Below, piece after piece: positions 1 to 7,844 of a stretch of 45,543 nucleotides of DNA. Positions within the stretch are counted from its first letter, which is position 1. Each line of letters begins with the position of its first letter. The position numbers and the translations under genes are program-made. Source of the DNA: Xanthobacteraceae bacterium (GTDB lineage Bacteria; Pseudomonadota; Alphaproteobacteria; Rhizobiales; Xanthobacteraceae); the NCBI GenBank assembly GCA_019746135.1, contig JAIESI010000190.1:1-45543 (forward strand). Direction: 5' to 3'. The notes below the pieces were generated by a model. It searched no databases. It was not told the origin of the DNA and saw nothing but the letters and a program-made list of their open reading frames with translations.

Positions 1-416
1 AACATCACCAGGCTTGCGAGCGCGAGCCCTTCGGAGCGGGTGACATATTCGCCGCTCACCGGATAGAGGAATTTCCAGTTCGGTCCCGCGCCGGCATCGA
101 GCAGCACGCTGACGATCACGAGGTCGATTGCGGTGCGCGAGCGCTCGGCCGCCGACGGCCACGCCATCGCCTTGTCGATCTCGTCCCAGTAGTCGAACCC
201 GTCGATGTCGAAATGCCGCCAGCGCGAATGAAACGGCACGTCGAGCGTAGGGTAGGCGGCCTTGGTGGTGTCGATCACCAGCTTGGCCGTGTCGTCGAGC
301 CTGCCGAGATCAACCTGGAAGTTCGGCAGCTTGTGGCCGAGCGCCAGCATCCGGTGCGCGCGTTCGCGCACGGCGGTGGCGCTGAGCAATGACTTTGCAG
401 CACTCTCGTCAGACAC
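1..416 (-). CDS. DUF1688 (URC4-like) protein, partial
   Basis: This is the N-terminal part of a DUF1688 family protein; the rest lies beyond the window edge. Translating the complement from a GTG at 416 gives VSDESAAKSLLSATAVRER and then the stretch VPFHSRWRHFDIDG, which I recognise as typical of DUF1688. That family includes yeast URC4, needed for the URC route of uracil catabolism together with the GTP cyclohydrolase-like URC1. The upstream neighbour on the same strand is a URC1-type protein, whose stop codon lies only 2 nt before this start, so the two are almost certainly one operon. The GTG start is chosen because no in-frame ATG lies between it and the upstream stop; the next ATG would remove 22 residues. 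The biochemical reaction of URC4 is not settled as far as I know. Confidence 0.85.
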   Translation of the reverse strand, partial: MSDESAAKSLLSATAVRERAHRMLALGHKLPNFQVDLGRLDDTAKLVIDTTKAAYPTLDVPFHSRWRHFDIDGFDYWDEIDKAMAWPSAAERSRTAIDLVIVSVLLDAGAGPNWKFLYPVSGEYVTRSEGLALASLVM

Positions 417-418
417 GA

Positions 419-1675
419 TCAGTACTTTTCGAGCGGCCGGCCGGCCGTGTTCTCCAGCGCGCCGGGCGCTTGCGGCTCCGGCGTGTAGTAGCCCGCGGCC
501 TTCTTCGCCTCGAGCTCGACATGGGCGTCCGGCGGCACGAGCTCCGGCGGGATCGGGATGCGCTCGACGATGTCGATGCCCTGGCTCACCAATGCGTCAT
601 GCTTCATGTCGCTCATCGACACAAAGCGGTCGATGCGGCGGATGCCGAGCCAGTGCAGCGCATCGGGCATGAGCTGCTGGAAGCGCGCGTCCTGGACGCC
701 GGCGACGCACTCGGTGCGCTCGAAATAGGTCGCGGCGGCGTCGCCGCCCTCCTGGCGCTTGCGGGCGTTGTAGACCAGGAACTTGGTCACCTCGCCGAGC
801 GCGCGGCCTTCCTTGCGGTTGTAGACGATGATGCCGAACTCGCCCTGTTGCGCCGCGCGCGCGCACTCCTCGATGCCGTGAATGAGATATGGCCGGCAGG
901 TGCAGATGTCGGAGCCGAACACGTCGGAGCCGTTGCATTCGTCGTGGACGCGGCAGGTGAAGCGGGTGCGCGGACTGGCGAGCTTCTCCATGTCGCCGAA
1001 CAGATAGACGGTGATGCCGCCGATCGGCGGCAGGAACACGCGCAGGTCCGGCCGCGTCACCAGCTCCGGGAACATGCCCGCGGTCTGCTCGAACAGGCTC
1101 CGCCGCAGCGCGGTCTCGGTGGTGCCGAACCGATCGGCGATGCCGGGCAGATACCAGACCGGATCGATCGCGATCTTGGTCACCGACAGCGAGCCGTTCT
1201 CATGGATCGCGTGCCCGTCAGCCTTCAGCCGCCCGGCTTCCAGCGCGTCGCGCATCTCGATCAGGTCGAGCCGCGCCTTGGTGATGGCAATGCTCGGGCG
1301 GATGTCGAGGCCTTCGGCGATTTCAGCCTTGAAGTTCTCGGCGACGAGATGGCCCCACGGATCGAGCGAGACGATCTTTCCCGGCTCCGACCATTGCGGA
1401 AACGGGCCGATCGTGGCGGTCGGGAAGGTGTTGGTCAGGTCCGGCCGCCGGATCGGATCGAGCGCGCCGGCCGACACCGCGAGCGCGCGGTAGACCGCAT
1501 AGGAGCCGCCGTGGCTGCCGATCACGTTGCGCAGGCCGGGCTTCGACACCGTGCCGATCACCGGCCCGCGCTCGCGGACGCTCGCCGCGCCCCACTGGAT
1601 CGGGAAGCGCTGCTTCGCCTCCGGGTCGGGATGCGAGGTGAGACGGATATGGTCCGGGCGGTTCGGGGCAGCCAT
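419..1675 (-). CDS. GTP cyclohydrolase II-like protein, URC1 type (uracil catabolism)
   Basis: The 418-residue product belongs to the GTP cyclohydrolase II (RibA) superfamily. The C-terminal half keeps the RibA signatures: RVHDECNG and then CTC supply the three zinc-binding cysteines, and YNRKEGRALGE matches the catalytic YHRQEGR motif. The protein is about twice the length of a stand-alone RibA catalytic domain, with a long N-terminal extension (IGSHGGSYAVYRALAV), as in the URC1 proteins of pyrimidine degradation. The following DUF1688 gene supports a role in uracil breakdown rather than riboflavin synthesis. The start at 1675 (MAAPNRPDHI) is preferred over an upstream in-frame ATG at 1912, because the extra 79 residues are low-complexity and run through an inverted-repeat regulatory region. 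A riboflavin role is the less likely alternative. Confidence 0.85.
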   Translation of the reverse strand: MAAPNRPDHIRLTSHPDPEAKQRFPIQWGAASVRERGPVIGTVSKPGLRNVIGSHGGSYAVYRALAVSAGALDPIRRPDLTNTFPTATIGPFPQWSEPGKIVSLDPWGHLVAENFKAEIAEGLDIRPSIAITKARLDLIEMRDALEAGRLKADGHAIHENGSLSVTKIAIDPVWYLPGIADRFGTTETALRRSLFEQTAGMFPELVTRPDLRVFLPPIGGITVYLFGDMEKLASPRTRFTCRVHDECNGSDVFGSDICTCRPYLIHGIEECARAAQQGEFGIIVYNRKEGRALGEVTKFLVYNARKRQEGGDAAATYFERTECVAGVQDARFQQLMPDALHWLGIRRIDRFVSMSDMKHDALVSQGIDIVERIPIPPELVPPDAHVELEAKKAAGYYTPEPQAPGALENTAGRPLEKY

Positions 1676-1742
1676 CGCAGTCGGTTCCAAAAAAGTTCGA
1701 CGGCCCGCCTCAGAGACGGGCCGACAGGTCGGGTTTTCACTA

Positions 1743-1786
1743 TTTAGTGGGGGCGACGCCACAGGACGGCGCGGCCGCCCACTAAA
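1743..1786. promoter_or_regulatory. inverted repeat in divergent promoter region (candidate operator)
   Basis: The 311-nt gap between the divergent URC1-like and Bug-family genes contains a perfect 9-bp inverted repeat, TTTAGTGGG at 1743-1751 and CCCACTAAA at 1778-1786. A second hairpin lies closer to the URC1-like start, with CGGCCCG at 1701-1707 and CGGGCCG at 1717-1723. The first could be a regulator binding site and the second a leader hairpin. No regulator gene lies beside them in the window. Function is inferred from position only; the rest of the gap shows nothing I can name. Confidence 0.4.
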
Positions 1787-1986
1787 GACACAGTATAACC
1801 ATGGTTTCGCGCCCGCGCCACTGCGACACAGGAACATAAGTTTTTTCAATAGGTTACCGAGGCGTTGCGGGGCCGGCTGCTGGCGCGGGAGTTGCTTTGT
1901 GGCGTCCGGCACAAATTGGAGGCAAAACTACCGGGCGCTTTTCGTGCCATGGTGCTGCCGTCTGCCTCCAGGAATTGGGGAATGAC

Positions 1987-2961
1987 ATGCTTCGATCGCT
2001 TCGCTTCCTGCTGCTGACCGCATTGGCGCTTCTCGCGGGATTGGTCGCCCCGATCCGTGCGCAGGACTGGCCGTCGCGGCCGGTAACCGTGCTGGTGCCG
2101 TTCGGCGCGGGCGGCAACACCGACATGATGGCGCGGCTCGGCGCGCAGCGCCTTTCGAGCAAATTCGGCCAGAGCTTCGTGGTCGAGAACCGTCCGAGCG
2201 CGGGCGGGGCGCTGGCCACCGGCGCGGTCGCGACCGCCGCGCCCGACGGCTACACGCTGCTGTTCTCCGCGTCGTCGGTCGCGGTGCTCACGCCGCAGCT
2301 GCAGAAGCTCAACTTCGATCCGCTGAAGCAGCTCGTGCCGGTCACCAACATCGGCACCGGCACACAGATGATCGCGATCAGACGCTCGCTGCCGGTGAAA
2401 AATCTGCCGGAGCTGATCCCCTACGCCAGGGCCAATCCCGGCAAGCTGAACTTCACCGTCGCCGGCACGCAGAACATCAGCCACCTCGCGCCGGTGCTGC
2501 TGTTCGCGCGCGCCGGCATTGACCTCGTGATGGTGCCGCAGAAGAGCGAGCCGCAGGCGATCTCCGACCTGGTCGCAGGCCAGGTCGATCTCTACTTCGG
2601 CAACTCATCGTCGCTCTTGCCGCACATCGACAGCGACAAGGTCCGCTTGATCGCGGTCGGCACGGCGCAGCGCATTTCCGCTGCGCCGGACATCCCGACG
2701 GTAGCCGAGACGATCCCCGGCTTCGAGTTCTCGTCCTGGAACGGCTTCTTTGCGCCGGCGGGCACACCCGAGCCGATCCTGACGTCGCTGCGAAACGAGA
2801 TCGCAGCGTTCGCCCGCTCGCCGGAGATGTCCGAGCGGCTGTCCAAGCTCGGCATCATTCCGGGCGGAATGGGCGTCGACCAGTCGCTCGCCGTGTTCCA
2901 GAAGGACTTCGCCGCCTATGCCGCGGCCATCAAGGCGGCCGGTATCGAGCCGCCGAAATAG
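1987..2961 (+). CDS. Bug family (TctC-like) tripartite tricarboxylate transporter substrate-binding protein
   Basis: The 324-residue product is a periplasmic solute-binding protein of the Bug/TctC family, which binds carboxylates or related small anions. It starts with a Sec signal peptide (MLRSLRFLLLTALALLAGL) ending near PIRAQ, followed by the family hallmark DWPSRPVTVLVPFGAGGNTD and later VENRPSAGG. GTMxI-type and PDIPTVAE-like segments typical of the family are present. The start at 1987 places the signal peptide at the N-terminus; an upstream in-frame ATG at 1897 would put 30 irrelevant residues before it. The membrane subunits TctA/TctB are not adjacent, which is common for the many orphan Bug proteins. 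The gene lies upstream of a PEP mutase-family enzyme but is separated from it by a dispersed repeat, so a shared operon is uncertain. The ligand cannot be told from sequence. Confidence 0.9.
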   Translation: MLRSLRFLLLTALALLAGLVAPIRAQDWPSRPVTVLVPFGAGGNTDMMARLGAQRLSSKFGQSFVVENRPSAGGALATGAVATAAPDGYTLLFSASSVAVLTPQLQKLNFDPLKQLVPVTNIGTGTQMIAIRRSLPVKNLPELIPYARANPGKLNFTVAGTQNISHLAPVLLFARAGIDLVMVPQKSEPQAISDLVAGQVDLYFGNSSSLLPHIDSDKVRLIAVGTAQRISAAPDIPTVAETIPGFEFSSWNGFFAPAGTPEPILTSLRNEIAAFARSPEMSERLSKLGIIPGGMGVDQSLAVFQKDFAAYAAAIKAAGIEPPK

Positions 2962-2964
2962 CCA

Positions 2965-3104
2965 CCGCCGTCATTCCGGGGCACGCGCGGCACCAGCGCG
3001 TTTACGCGCGTCTTCGACGCGCTATGGCGTGAACCCGGAATCCATACTCCGCGGCGGTGGTTATGGATTCCGGCTCTCGCTTCGCTCGGCCGGAATGACG
3101 GCGG
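2965..3104. repeat. palindromic dispersed repeat with 15-bp perfect arms
   Basis: The gap after the Bug-family gene is filled by an inverted-repeat element. The arms CCGCCGTCATTCCGG (2965-2979) and CCGGAATGACGGCGG (3090-3104) are perfect complements. Inner segments also pair, for example ACCCGGAATCCATA near 3033 with TATGGATTCCGG near 3062. GTCATTCCGG-type repeats are widespread between genes in Rhizobiales. A 38-bp module (2992-3029) sits in the left half and recurs near 36.97 kb. Confidence 0.85.
2992..3029. repeat. 38-bp hairpin module, copy 1
   Basis: These 38 bases are identical to 36968-37005. The module contains the perfect hairpin GCGCGTC-TTC-GACGCGC and a competing stem GCGCG-TTTA-CGCGC, so alternative folds are possible. 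Here it lies within the GTCATTCCGG-type palindrome. Confidence 0.8.
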
Positions 3105-3176
3105 AGAGTCCTTGACGAAACCGGCCGGGGCGCTCAGCGTCTCGGCCGAACCAATTTACGCACCGAGGAAACGCCC

Positions 3177-4043
3177 GTGACACCCGCTCAGCGCCTTCGC
3201 GAACTCTTGGCTCAACCGACCATCGAAGTCATGCCCGGATGCTACGACGGGCTCTCGGCCAGGCTTGCTGCCGCAGCGGGTTTCAAGGTCATGTTCATGA
3301 GCGGCTTCGCCGTCTCGGCGTCGCGGCTTGGCCTGCCGGACACCGGCCTGATCAGCTTCACCGAGATGGTCGATACGCTGCGCAACTGCTGTGCCGCGGC
3401 CGGCCAGATACCGGTGATCGGCGACGGTGACACCGGCTATGGCAATGCGCTCAACGTGCAGCGCACCGTGGTCGAATACGCGCGCGCCGGCGCGGCCTGC
3501 GTCATGATCGAGGACCAGGTGAGCCCCAAGAAGTGCGGCCACACCAAGGGCAAGCAGGTGATCCCGCGCGAGGAGGCGCGCATGAAGATCCGCGCCGCGG
3601 TCGATGCGCGCGGCGATGCCGACATCCTGATCATGGCGCGCACCGACGCGCGCGCGGTGCACGGTTTCGACGAAGCGCTCGCGCGCTGCAAGGATTTCGA
3701 GGCGGAGGGTGCCGACATCATCTTCTTCGAGGCGCCGGAGACCGAGGACGAGATGCGCCGCTACTGCGCGGCAATGAAGAAGCCCTGCATGGCCAACATG
3801 GTGCCCGGCGGCAAGACGCCGGTGCTTTCGCCCGCGAAATTGCAGGAGGTCGGCTACAAGCTCGCGCTCTATCCGGTGATGCTGCTCTCCTCGTCGATCA
3901 CCGCGATTCAGGCGACGCTCGAGGCGCTGAAGCCCAATTCGAATGCCGCGCCGCCGCCGGCGATTTCGTTCACGGAGCTGCAAAGCGTCGTTGGTTTTCC
4001 GGACTATTGGAGCCGCGAGACGAAATACAAAGCTCTCGAATGA
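3177..4043 (+). CDS. isocitrate lyase/PEP mutase family protein
   Basis: The 288-residue product belongs to the PEP mutase/isocitrate lyase superfamily, Mg-dependent TIM-barrel enzymes that make or break C-C or P-C bonds alpha to a carboxylate. The family signature is clear: IPVIGDGDTGYGNALN near residue 80, MIEDQVSPKKCGH near 115 (KKCGH is the loop holding the catalytic Cys in lyase members) and ILIMARTDARAVHGFDEAL near 150. Presence of KKCGH favours a lyase (methylisocitrate/oxaloacetate/dimethylmalate-type) over a mutase. The start is a GTG at 3177 preceded by a GAGGAA Shine-Dalgarno at 3165-3170. The stop overlaps the start of the next gene (ATGATGA), suggesting translational coupling with the TPR protein. 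The exact substrate cannot be assigned from sequence. Confidence 0.9.
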   Translation: MTPAQRLRELLAQPTIEVMPGCYDGLSARLAAAAGFKVMFMSGFAVSASRLGLPDTGLISFTEMVDTLRNCCAAAGQIPVIGDGDTGYGNALNVQRTVVEYARAGAACVMIEDQVSPKKCGHTKGKQVIPREEARMKIRAAVDARGDADILIMARTDARAVHGFDEALARCKDFEAEGADIIFFEAPETEDEMRRYCAAMKKPCMANMVPGGKTPVLSPAKLQEVGYKLALYPVMLLSSSITAIQATLEALKPNSNAAPPPAISFTELQSVVGFPDYWSRETKYKALE

Positions 4044-4753
4044 TGCCTGCCAAAGCAGGATTCGCTGTCTGCGCCATCGTTCTGGCCCCGACGCTGGCGT
4101 GGCCGTCTTCGTCGGCGCATGGCCAGATCGAGAAGCAGTTGATCTGGTGCAACGCAGGCGAGCCGACACCGGACCAACGGGTCGAGGGTTGCACCGCTGT
4201 CATTCAGTCGGGCTTGGCGAAAGGCGCAGATCTCGCACGGGCCTTCAACCGGCGCGGCTTTGCCTATCACGTCAAAGGCGACATGGACCGCGCCATCGAG
4301 GACTACGACCAGGCGATCAGGCTCAATTCCAAAGTAGACGTGCCATTTTACAACCGCGGCCTCGCGCTAGCCGACAAGGGCCAGCACGACCTCGCGATCA
4401 AGAGCTACGACCGGGCCATCAGCCTCAATCCGCGCGATGGCGAATACGTCATGGACCGCGGCCTGGCCTATGCAGCCAAGGGCCAATACGACCGTGCCAT
4501 TCGCGACTATGATCGCTCGATCAAGCTCCAACAGAGCGACGCGCGGGCGTTCCGCTATCGCGGCGAAGCTAACAGCGCGAAGGGTCAATTCGGCCGCGCC
4601 ATCGTCGATTTTGACCGGGCGATCAGGATCAATCCGAGTGACGCCAAGGCCTTTTATCAGCGCAGCTTGGCGAAGGATAAAATCGGCGACAAGCAAGGCG
4701 CGGACGCCGATTTGGCGGAAGCGCGCCGGATCGATCCGGCTGTCGCGCGTTAA
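4040..4753 (+). CDS. secreted TPR repeat protein
   Basis: The 237-residue product has a signal-peptide-like N-terminus (MMPAKAGFAVCAIVLAPTLA), then about five tetratricopeptide repeats of the AFNRRGFAYHVKGDMDRAIEDYDQAI type from about residue 70 to the end. Such repeats form helical scaffolds for protein-protein contact, here probably in the periplasm. A cysteine-containing segment (WCNAGEPTPDQRVEGCTAVI) precedes the repeats, the same arrangement as in the convergent neighbour at 4775-5719, so the two are related. Two adjacent in-frame ATGs at 4040 and 4043 overlap the stop of the upstream enzyme gene. No enzymatic domain is visible, and its role is unknown. Confidence 0.85.
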   Translation: MMPAKAGFAVCAIVLAPTLAWPSSSAHGQIEKQLIWCNAGEPTPDQRVEGCTAVIQSGLAKGADLARAFNRRGFAYHVKGDMDRAIEDYDQAIRLNSKVDVPFYNRGLALADKGQHDLAIKSYDRAISLNPRDGEYVMDRGLAYAAKGQYDRAIRDYDRSIKLQQSDARAFRYRGEANSAKGQFGRAIVDFDRAIRINPSDAKAFYQRSLAKDKIGDKQGADADLAEARRIDPAVAR

Positions 4754-4774
4754 CTTTGTGCCAGCAAGCGCGCT

Positions 4775-5719
4775 CTAACGGGCAAAAGCCTCCGCAACGT
4801 CTGCCTGAATTTTCTTCGCCGCCTCGATGTCGGCGTTGCCGCCGGCCGCGTCGCCCTTCTTCAGCTTGACCGTGCCGCGGCCGAACAGCGCGCCGGCGTC
4901 CTGCGGGTCGAGCTTGAGGGCTTGCTCGAAATCGGCCAGCGCCGGATCGAGCCGGTCGAGCTTGAGATAGGCACGGCCGCGGTTGGCGTGGGCAAAGGCC
5001 AGCGTGGAATCCCGCTTCAGCGTCTCGGTGTAGTCGGCGGCGGCGCGTTCGTTGTCGCCTTTGGCCAGATGGGCGCGGCCGCGGCCCGCATAGGCGACCG
5101 TCAGACCCGGATTGTGCTTGATGGCCTGCGTGTAGTCGGCGATGGCGCGGTCGTGCTCGCCCCTGGCGCGCCGGGCATGCGCACGGCCCGCATAGGCCGA
5201 CGCGAGCCTGGGCCTGAGCTTGATCGCTTCCGTATAGTCGATGATGGCCCGGTTGTAGTCGCCCTTGTCGAGATAGATGTTGCCGCGGAAATTGCGGGCC
5301 AGGGCATTTTTGCGACCGAGCACGATGGCTTGCGTGTAGTCGGCAATCGCGCGGTCGTCGTCGCCCTTGGCGCGATAGACGTACGCACGGCTGAAGTAAC
5401 CCAACGCGCTCTTGGGCGCGAGCCGGATCGCCCGATCCAGATCGGCAAGGACGCTGTCGAATTGTCCCGCGCCGGACGCAGCCATGCCGCGAACGATGTG
5501 CAAGGTCGCGAGGTCGGTTCCCTTGTGTTTGCCGGAATCGATGGCCCGCGTGCAGGCCGCAACCCGGTCGTTGCCGGATGCCGTCATGCACGCCTTGGCA
5601 TCAGCGGACGTCGCCTGCGCCAGGGCCCGGCCCGGCAATGCGACGCCGGCGAGAAGAACCGAGATCGCGACAATCTGAGCCAGGGCTGATCCAGAAAGAT
5701 ACCGCACTGTGTCCGTCAC
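4775..5719 (-). CDS. secreted TPR repeat protein
   Basis: The 314-residue product starts with a signal peptide (hydrophobic IVAISVLLAGVALPG, probable cleavage after ALAQA) and continues with about seven TPR units such as GYFSRAYVYRAKGDDDRAIADYTQAI, covering residues 70-305. An N-terminal segment KACMTASGNDRVAACTRAIDSG mirrors the Cys-containing start of the neighbour at 4040-4753. The two genes converge with only 21 nt between their stop codons. It is the last gene of a minus-strand run of exported proteins reaching back to 11.5 kb. It is probably periplasmic and of unknown partner. Confidence 0.85.
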   Translation of the reverse strand: MTDTVRYLSGSALAQIVAISVLLAGVALPGRALAQATSADAKACMTASGNDRVAACTRAIDSGKHKGTDLATLHIVRGMAASGAGQFDSVLADLDRAIRLAPKSALGYFSRAYVYRAKGDDDRAIADYTQAIVLGRKNALARNFRGNIYLDKGDYNRAIIDYTEAIKLRPRLASAYAGRAHARRARGEHDRAIADYTQAIKHNPGLTVAYAGRGRAHLAKGDNERAAADYTETLKRDSTLAFAHANRGRAYLKLDRLDPALADFEQALKLDPQDAGALFGRGTVKLKKGDAAGGNADIEAAKKIQADVAEAFAR

Positions 5720-5823
5720 TGTTCCGGCGTTACAAATTGCCCATCGTCCGCGCGACAGTGCGAACGATGGGCTCGCTCAAGATTGCTTGCCGCCGCTACG
5801 CGAGCACAAGGATTGCAGCAGCG

Positions 5824-6780
5824 TCAACGAACATAACGATAGGAGTCGTTGTTCCGCGCTTCCTGTTGGGCCCGCTTGGCATCCTTGTCCGTCGCTCTGG
5901 ACTGATTGCTGGTGTCGATGATTTGCTTGTTGACGGCATCAACTCCGCCCCGCTTTGCAAGATCTTCCTTCTGAGCCGGCGTCAGGGTGCCATCCGACGC
6001 ACGGTTGACCAGTTCGTTCAGATCCCGAACGACCTGGTCCAGTCTCTTGGTCTCGTCCTGGAGCCGCGTCGCGTTGTCGACGAGTCGCTGATGCTCATCC
6101 TGCGTCAGCGGCCTTTTCGCATCCGGCGGATCGCCGGGCTGGCTCGCGGTCGTCGTGGTGCCGCCGGTCGGCCCGGGCAACGTCGTGGTCGGCGCTTTGC
6201 CGCCTGTGGGTGTCGTGGTGGCGACCTTTGGGCCGGAACCGGAGTTACCCCCGGAGCCGGATTTGACCGGCGGGTCGGCCGGACCGCCGGTCCCGTGAGC
6301 CCGATTCGGATGATTGCAACTCGAACTCGTGCAGCCGACGGTCGAGGCTTCGTTGTGGATATCGATAAGGAAATCTTCCGGCCCGTAATTTTCTCCTCCG
6401 CCGCCGGCGCCGACATTGGGCGCTCCGCTGCCGATCGCTGTGTTCACCCAGACGCCGTACTTACCGGGAGCCATGCCGCCGCCGCCGCCACCGGACGGAC
6501 CGATATGCCCGGTGCGCGGTGCGCTGTCGATGCCACCCACCTGCCAAGCGCCCGAGGCCCCGGTCCCCGCGCGAGCCGCCTCCGCAGCGGTGCGGCTTGC
6601 GTTAGCAGCCGCGGACGCCGCCGCCGAACCAGCGCCAGCGCCGGGGTTGCCGTAGTGGACCGGCGCGCGCGGAACGCTCACGGAAACGCCGCCGCCCATC
6701 CTGGGGTTGGCGCTGGCCGTGCCGACGGTCGCCGCGGTCGCGAGCATCACAATCGTCAAATGGCGCAGTCGAATTTTCAT
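5824..6780 (-). CDS. exported protein with NPRMGG N-terminus, unknown function
   Basis: I do not recognise the family. The 318-residue product begins MKIRLRHLTIVMLATAATVG with a signal peptide ending near TASA, immediately followed by NPRMGGGVSVSVP. A Gly/Ala/Thr/Pro-rich low-complexity region (residues 45-205) follows. The last 100 residues look alpha-helical and charged (LTQDEHQRLVDNATRLQDETKRLDQVVRDL), possibly a coiled coil. The signal peptide and NPRMGG start are shared with the protein at 9808-10749, while the remaining sequences differ. The start at 6780 is chosen because it gives a proper signal peptide; an in-frame ATG at 6867 would add 29 unlikely residues. A single CTSSSC pair lies near residue 150. 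Confidence 0.7.
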   Translation of the reverse strand: MKIRLRHLTIVMLATAATVGTASANPRMGGGVSVSVPRAPVHYGNPGAGAGSAAASAAANASRTAAEAARAGTGASGAWQVGGIDSAPRTGHIGPSGGGGGGMAPGKYGVWVNTAIGSGAPNVGAGGGGENYGPEDFLIDIHNEASTVGCTSSSCNHPNRAHGTGGPADPPVKSGSGGNSGSGPKVATTTPTGGKAPTTTLPGPTGGTTTTASQPGDPPDAKRPLTQDEHQRLVDNATRLQDETKRLDQVVRDLNELVNRASDGTLTPAQKEDLAKRGGVDAVNKQIIDTSNQSRATDKDAKRAQQEARNNDSYRYVR

Positions 6781-6999
6781 GGATCTCTCCCGAAAAAGAG
6801 CCAAGCGGGGTCGGCAAAAAAGCGCCTCAGGCAACGCGGCCTTGTCGAGCAAATCTTCCAGGCACAATGATACCCTTGCTCGCCGCTGCGGAACAGGCAG
6901 GTTGCCGACTATGGGCCATAAACACCGTTGATTGCGATGGTTGCCGGCGGCAACGATTTGAGCCAGCCGAGCATAGATCGAACCAGCGCTCGTCGATGG

Positions 7000-7821
7000 C
7001 TAGCGCCACTCGGCCTTGGCTTCGGCCAGCAGCTCCTGAAAGAGCTTTCCCTCTTTGGCGATAGCGAGAACCTGGTCGGCGAGCATCTGTCCGGCCTTGG
7101 TATCGCTCGGATAGTGAACGCCGGCAATTTCGCGGTTGTGGCCGATGCGCTGCGCCATGGCGATCAGCGCCGGACGCGCGTCCGGACGGACCTCGGCCAG
7201 CGCAATCGCGCCAAGCCAGGACTGGAAGCCGTGTCCCGACGGATAGGCCGGATGGCCCGGCGTCGTGATCATCGGCATCAGGCTCGGCGAGAGCTGCGCC
7301 GGCCGCGCGCGATTGAAGCGATGCTTGTACACGTTGACGATCAGGCCCATCGAGTTGGTGAAGCTCATCAGCTCGAAGGTTCGCCGATGGCTGGTTTGAT
7401 TCATCAGCAGCATCGGAAAAAAATACGGAAGGATCGGCGATGTATGCTGCGCGACGATTTCCTCTCGCCGCTGCTCGCGCTGGCCGATCAGCGAGTGCAG
7501 GTAGCGAATCTCCTCGAGGAGCTGCGCCTGACCGCTGGGCGGGGGATCGATCTTGATGCGCTTGTCCCAATCGCCCTGCAGCAGTTCAACGATCGGCAGA
7601 TAGGCGCGATGCTCCGGGTCCCAGTATTCGCGCGGAAACGTCAGCTTGGCGGGATCGCGGGTGATGAGCTGCTGGCTTGCGGCCGCGCCGAGCGGCGACG
7701 TGGCTTGCGCCTGCGCAGCAGCGCTCATCGAAAGAAACGCGAAGGCGCAGCCGGTCAGGACCAGCGTCGTCCGTGCGATTGCGCAAAAAGGGCCGAGCGA
7801 AGCGAGCCGCCGCTGGCGCAC
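7000..7821 (-). CDS. PAP2-family acid phosphatase, exported
   Basis: The 273-residue product is a PAP2 superfamily phosphatase (class A acid phosphatase/vanadium haloperoxidase fold). All three catalytic motifs are present: K166-x6-R173-P174 (KHRFNRARP), PSGH at 194-197 (YPSGHG) and the final motif R230-x5-H236-x3-D240 (NREIAGVHYPSD). An N-terminal hydrophobic stretch (TTLVLTGCAFAFLSMSAAAQAQA) indicates export to the periplasm. There are no multiple membrane helices, so it is the soluble acid-phosphatase type rather than a lipid-phosphate phosphatase. The start is a GTG at 7821 with a weak ribosome site, so the start is uncertain. It follows the autotransporter-like gene by 23 nt and is probably cotranscribed with it. 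Confidence 0.85.
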   Translation of the reverse strand: MRQRRLASLGPFCAIARTTLVLTGCAFAFLSMSAAAQAQATSPLGAAASQQLITRDPAKLTFPREYWDPEHRAYLPIVELLQGDWDKRIKIDPPPSGQAQLLEEIRYLHSLIGQREQRREEIVAQHTSPILPYFFPMLLMNQTSHRRTFELMSFTNSMGLIVNVYKHRFNRARPAQLSPSLMPMITTPGHPAYPSGHGFQSWLGAIALAEVRPDARPALIAMAQRIGHNREIAGVHYPSDTKAGQMLADQVLAIAKEGKLFQELLAEAKAEWR

Positions 7822-7844
7822 GGTTCACCCATTTCGTTTGTCGA

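Noticed and set aside
389..1747. A 452-codon plus-strand frame
   Set aside because: It is the complement of the URC1-like gene, which has clear RibA motifs; the long frame follows from high GC content.
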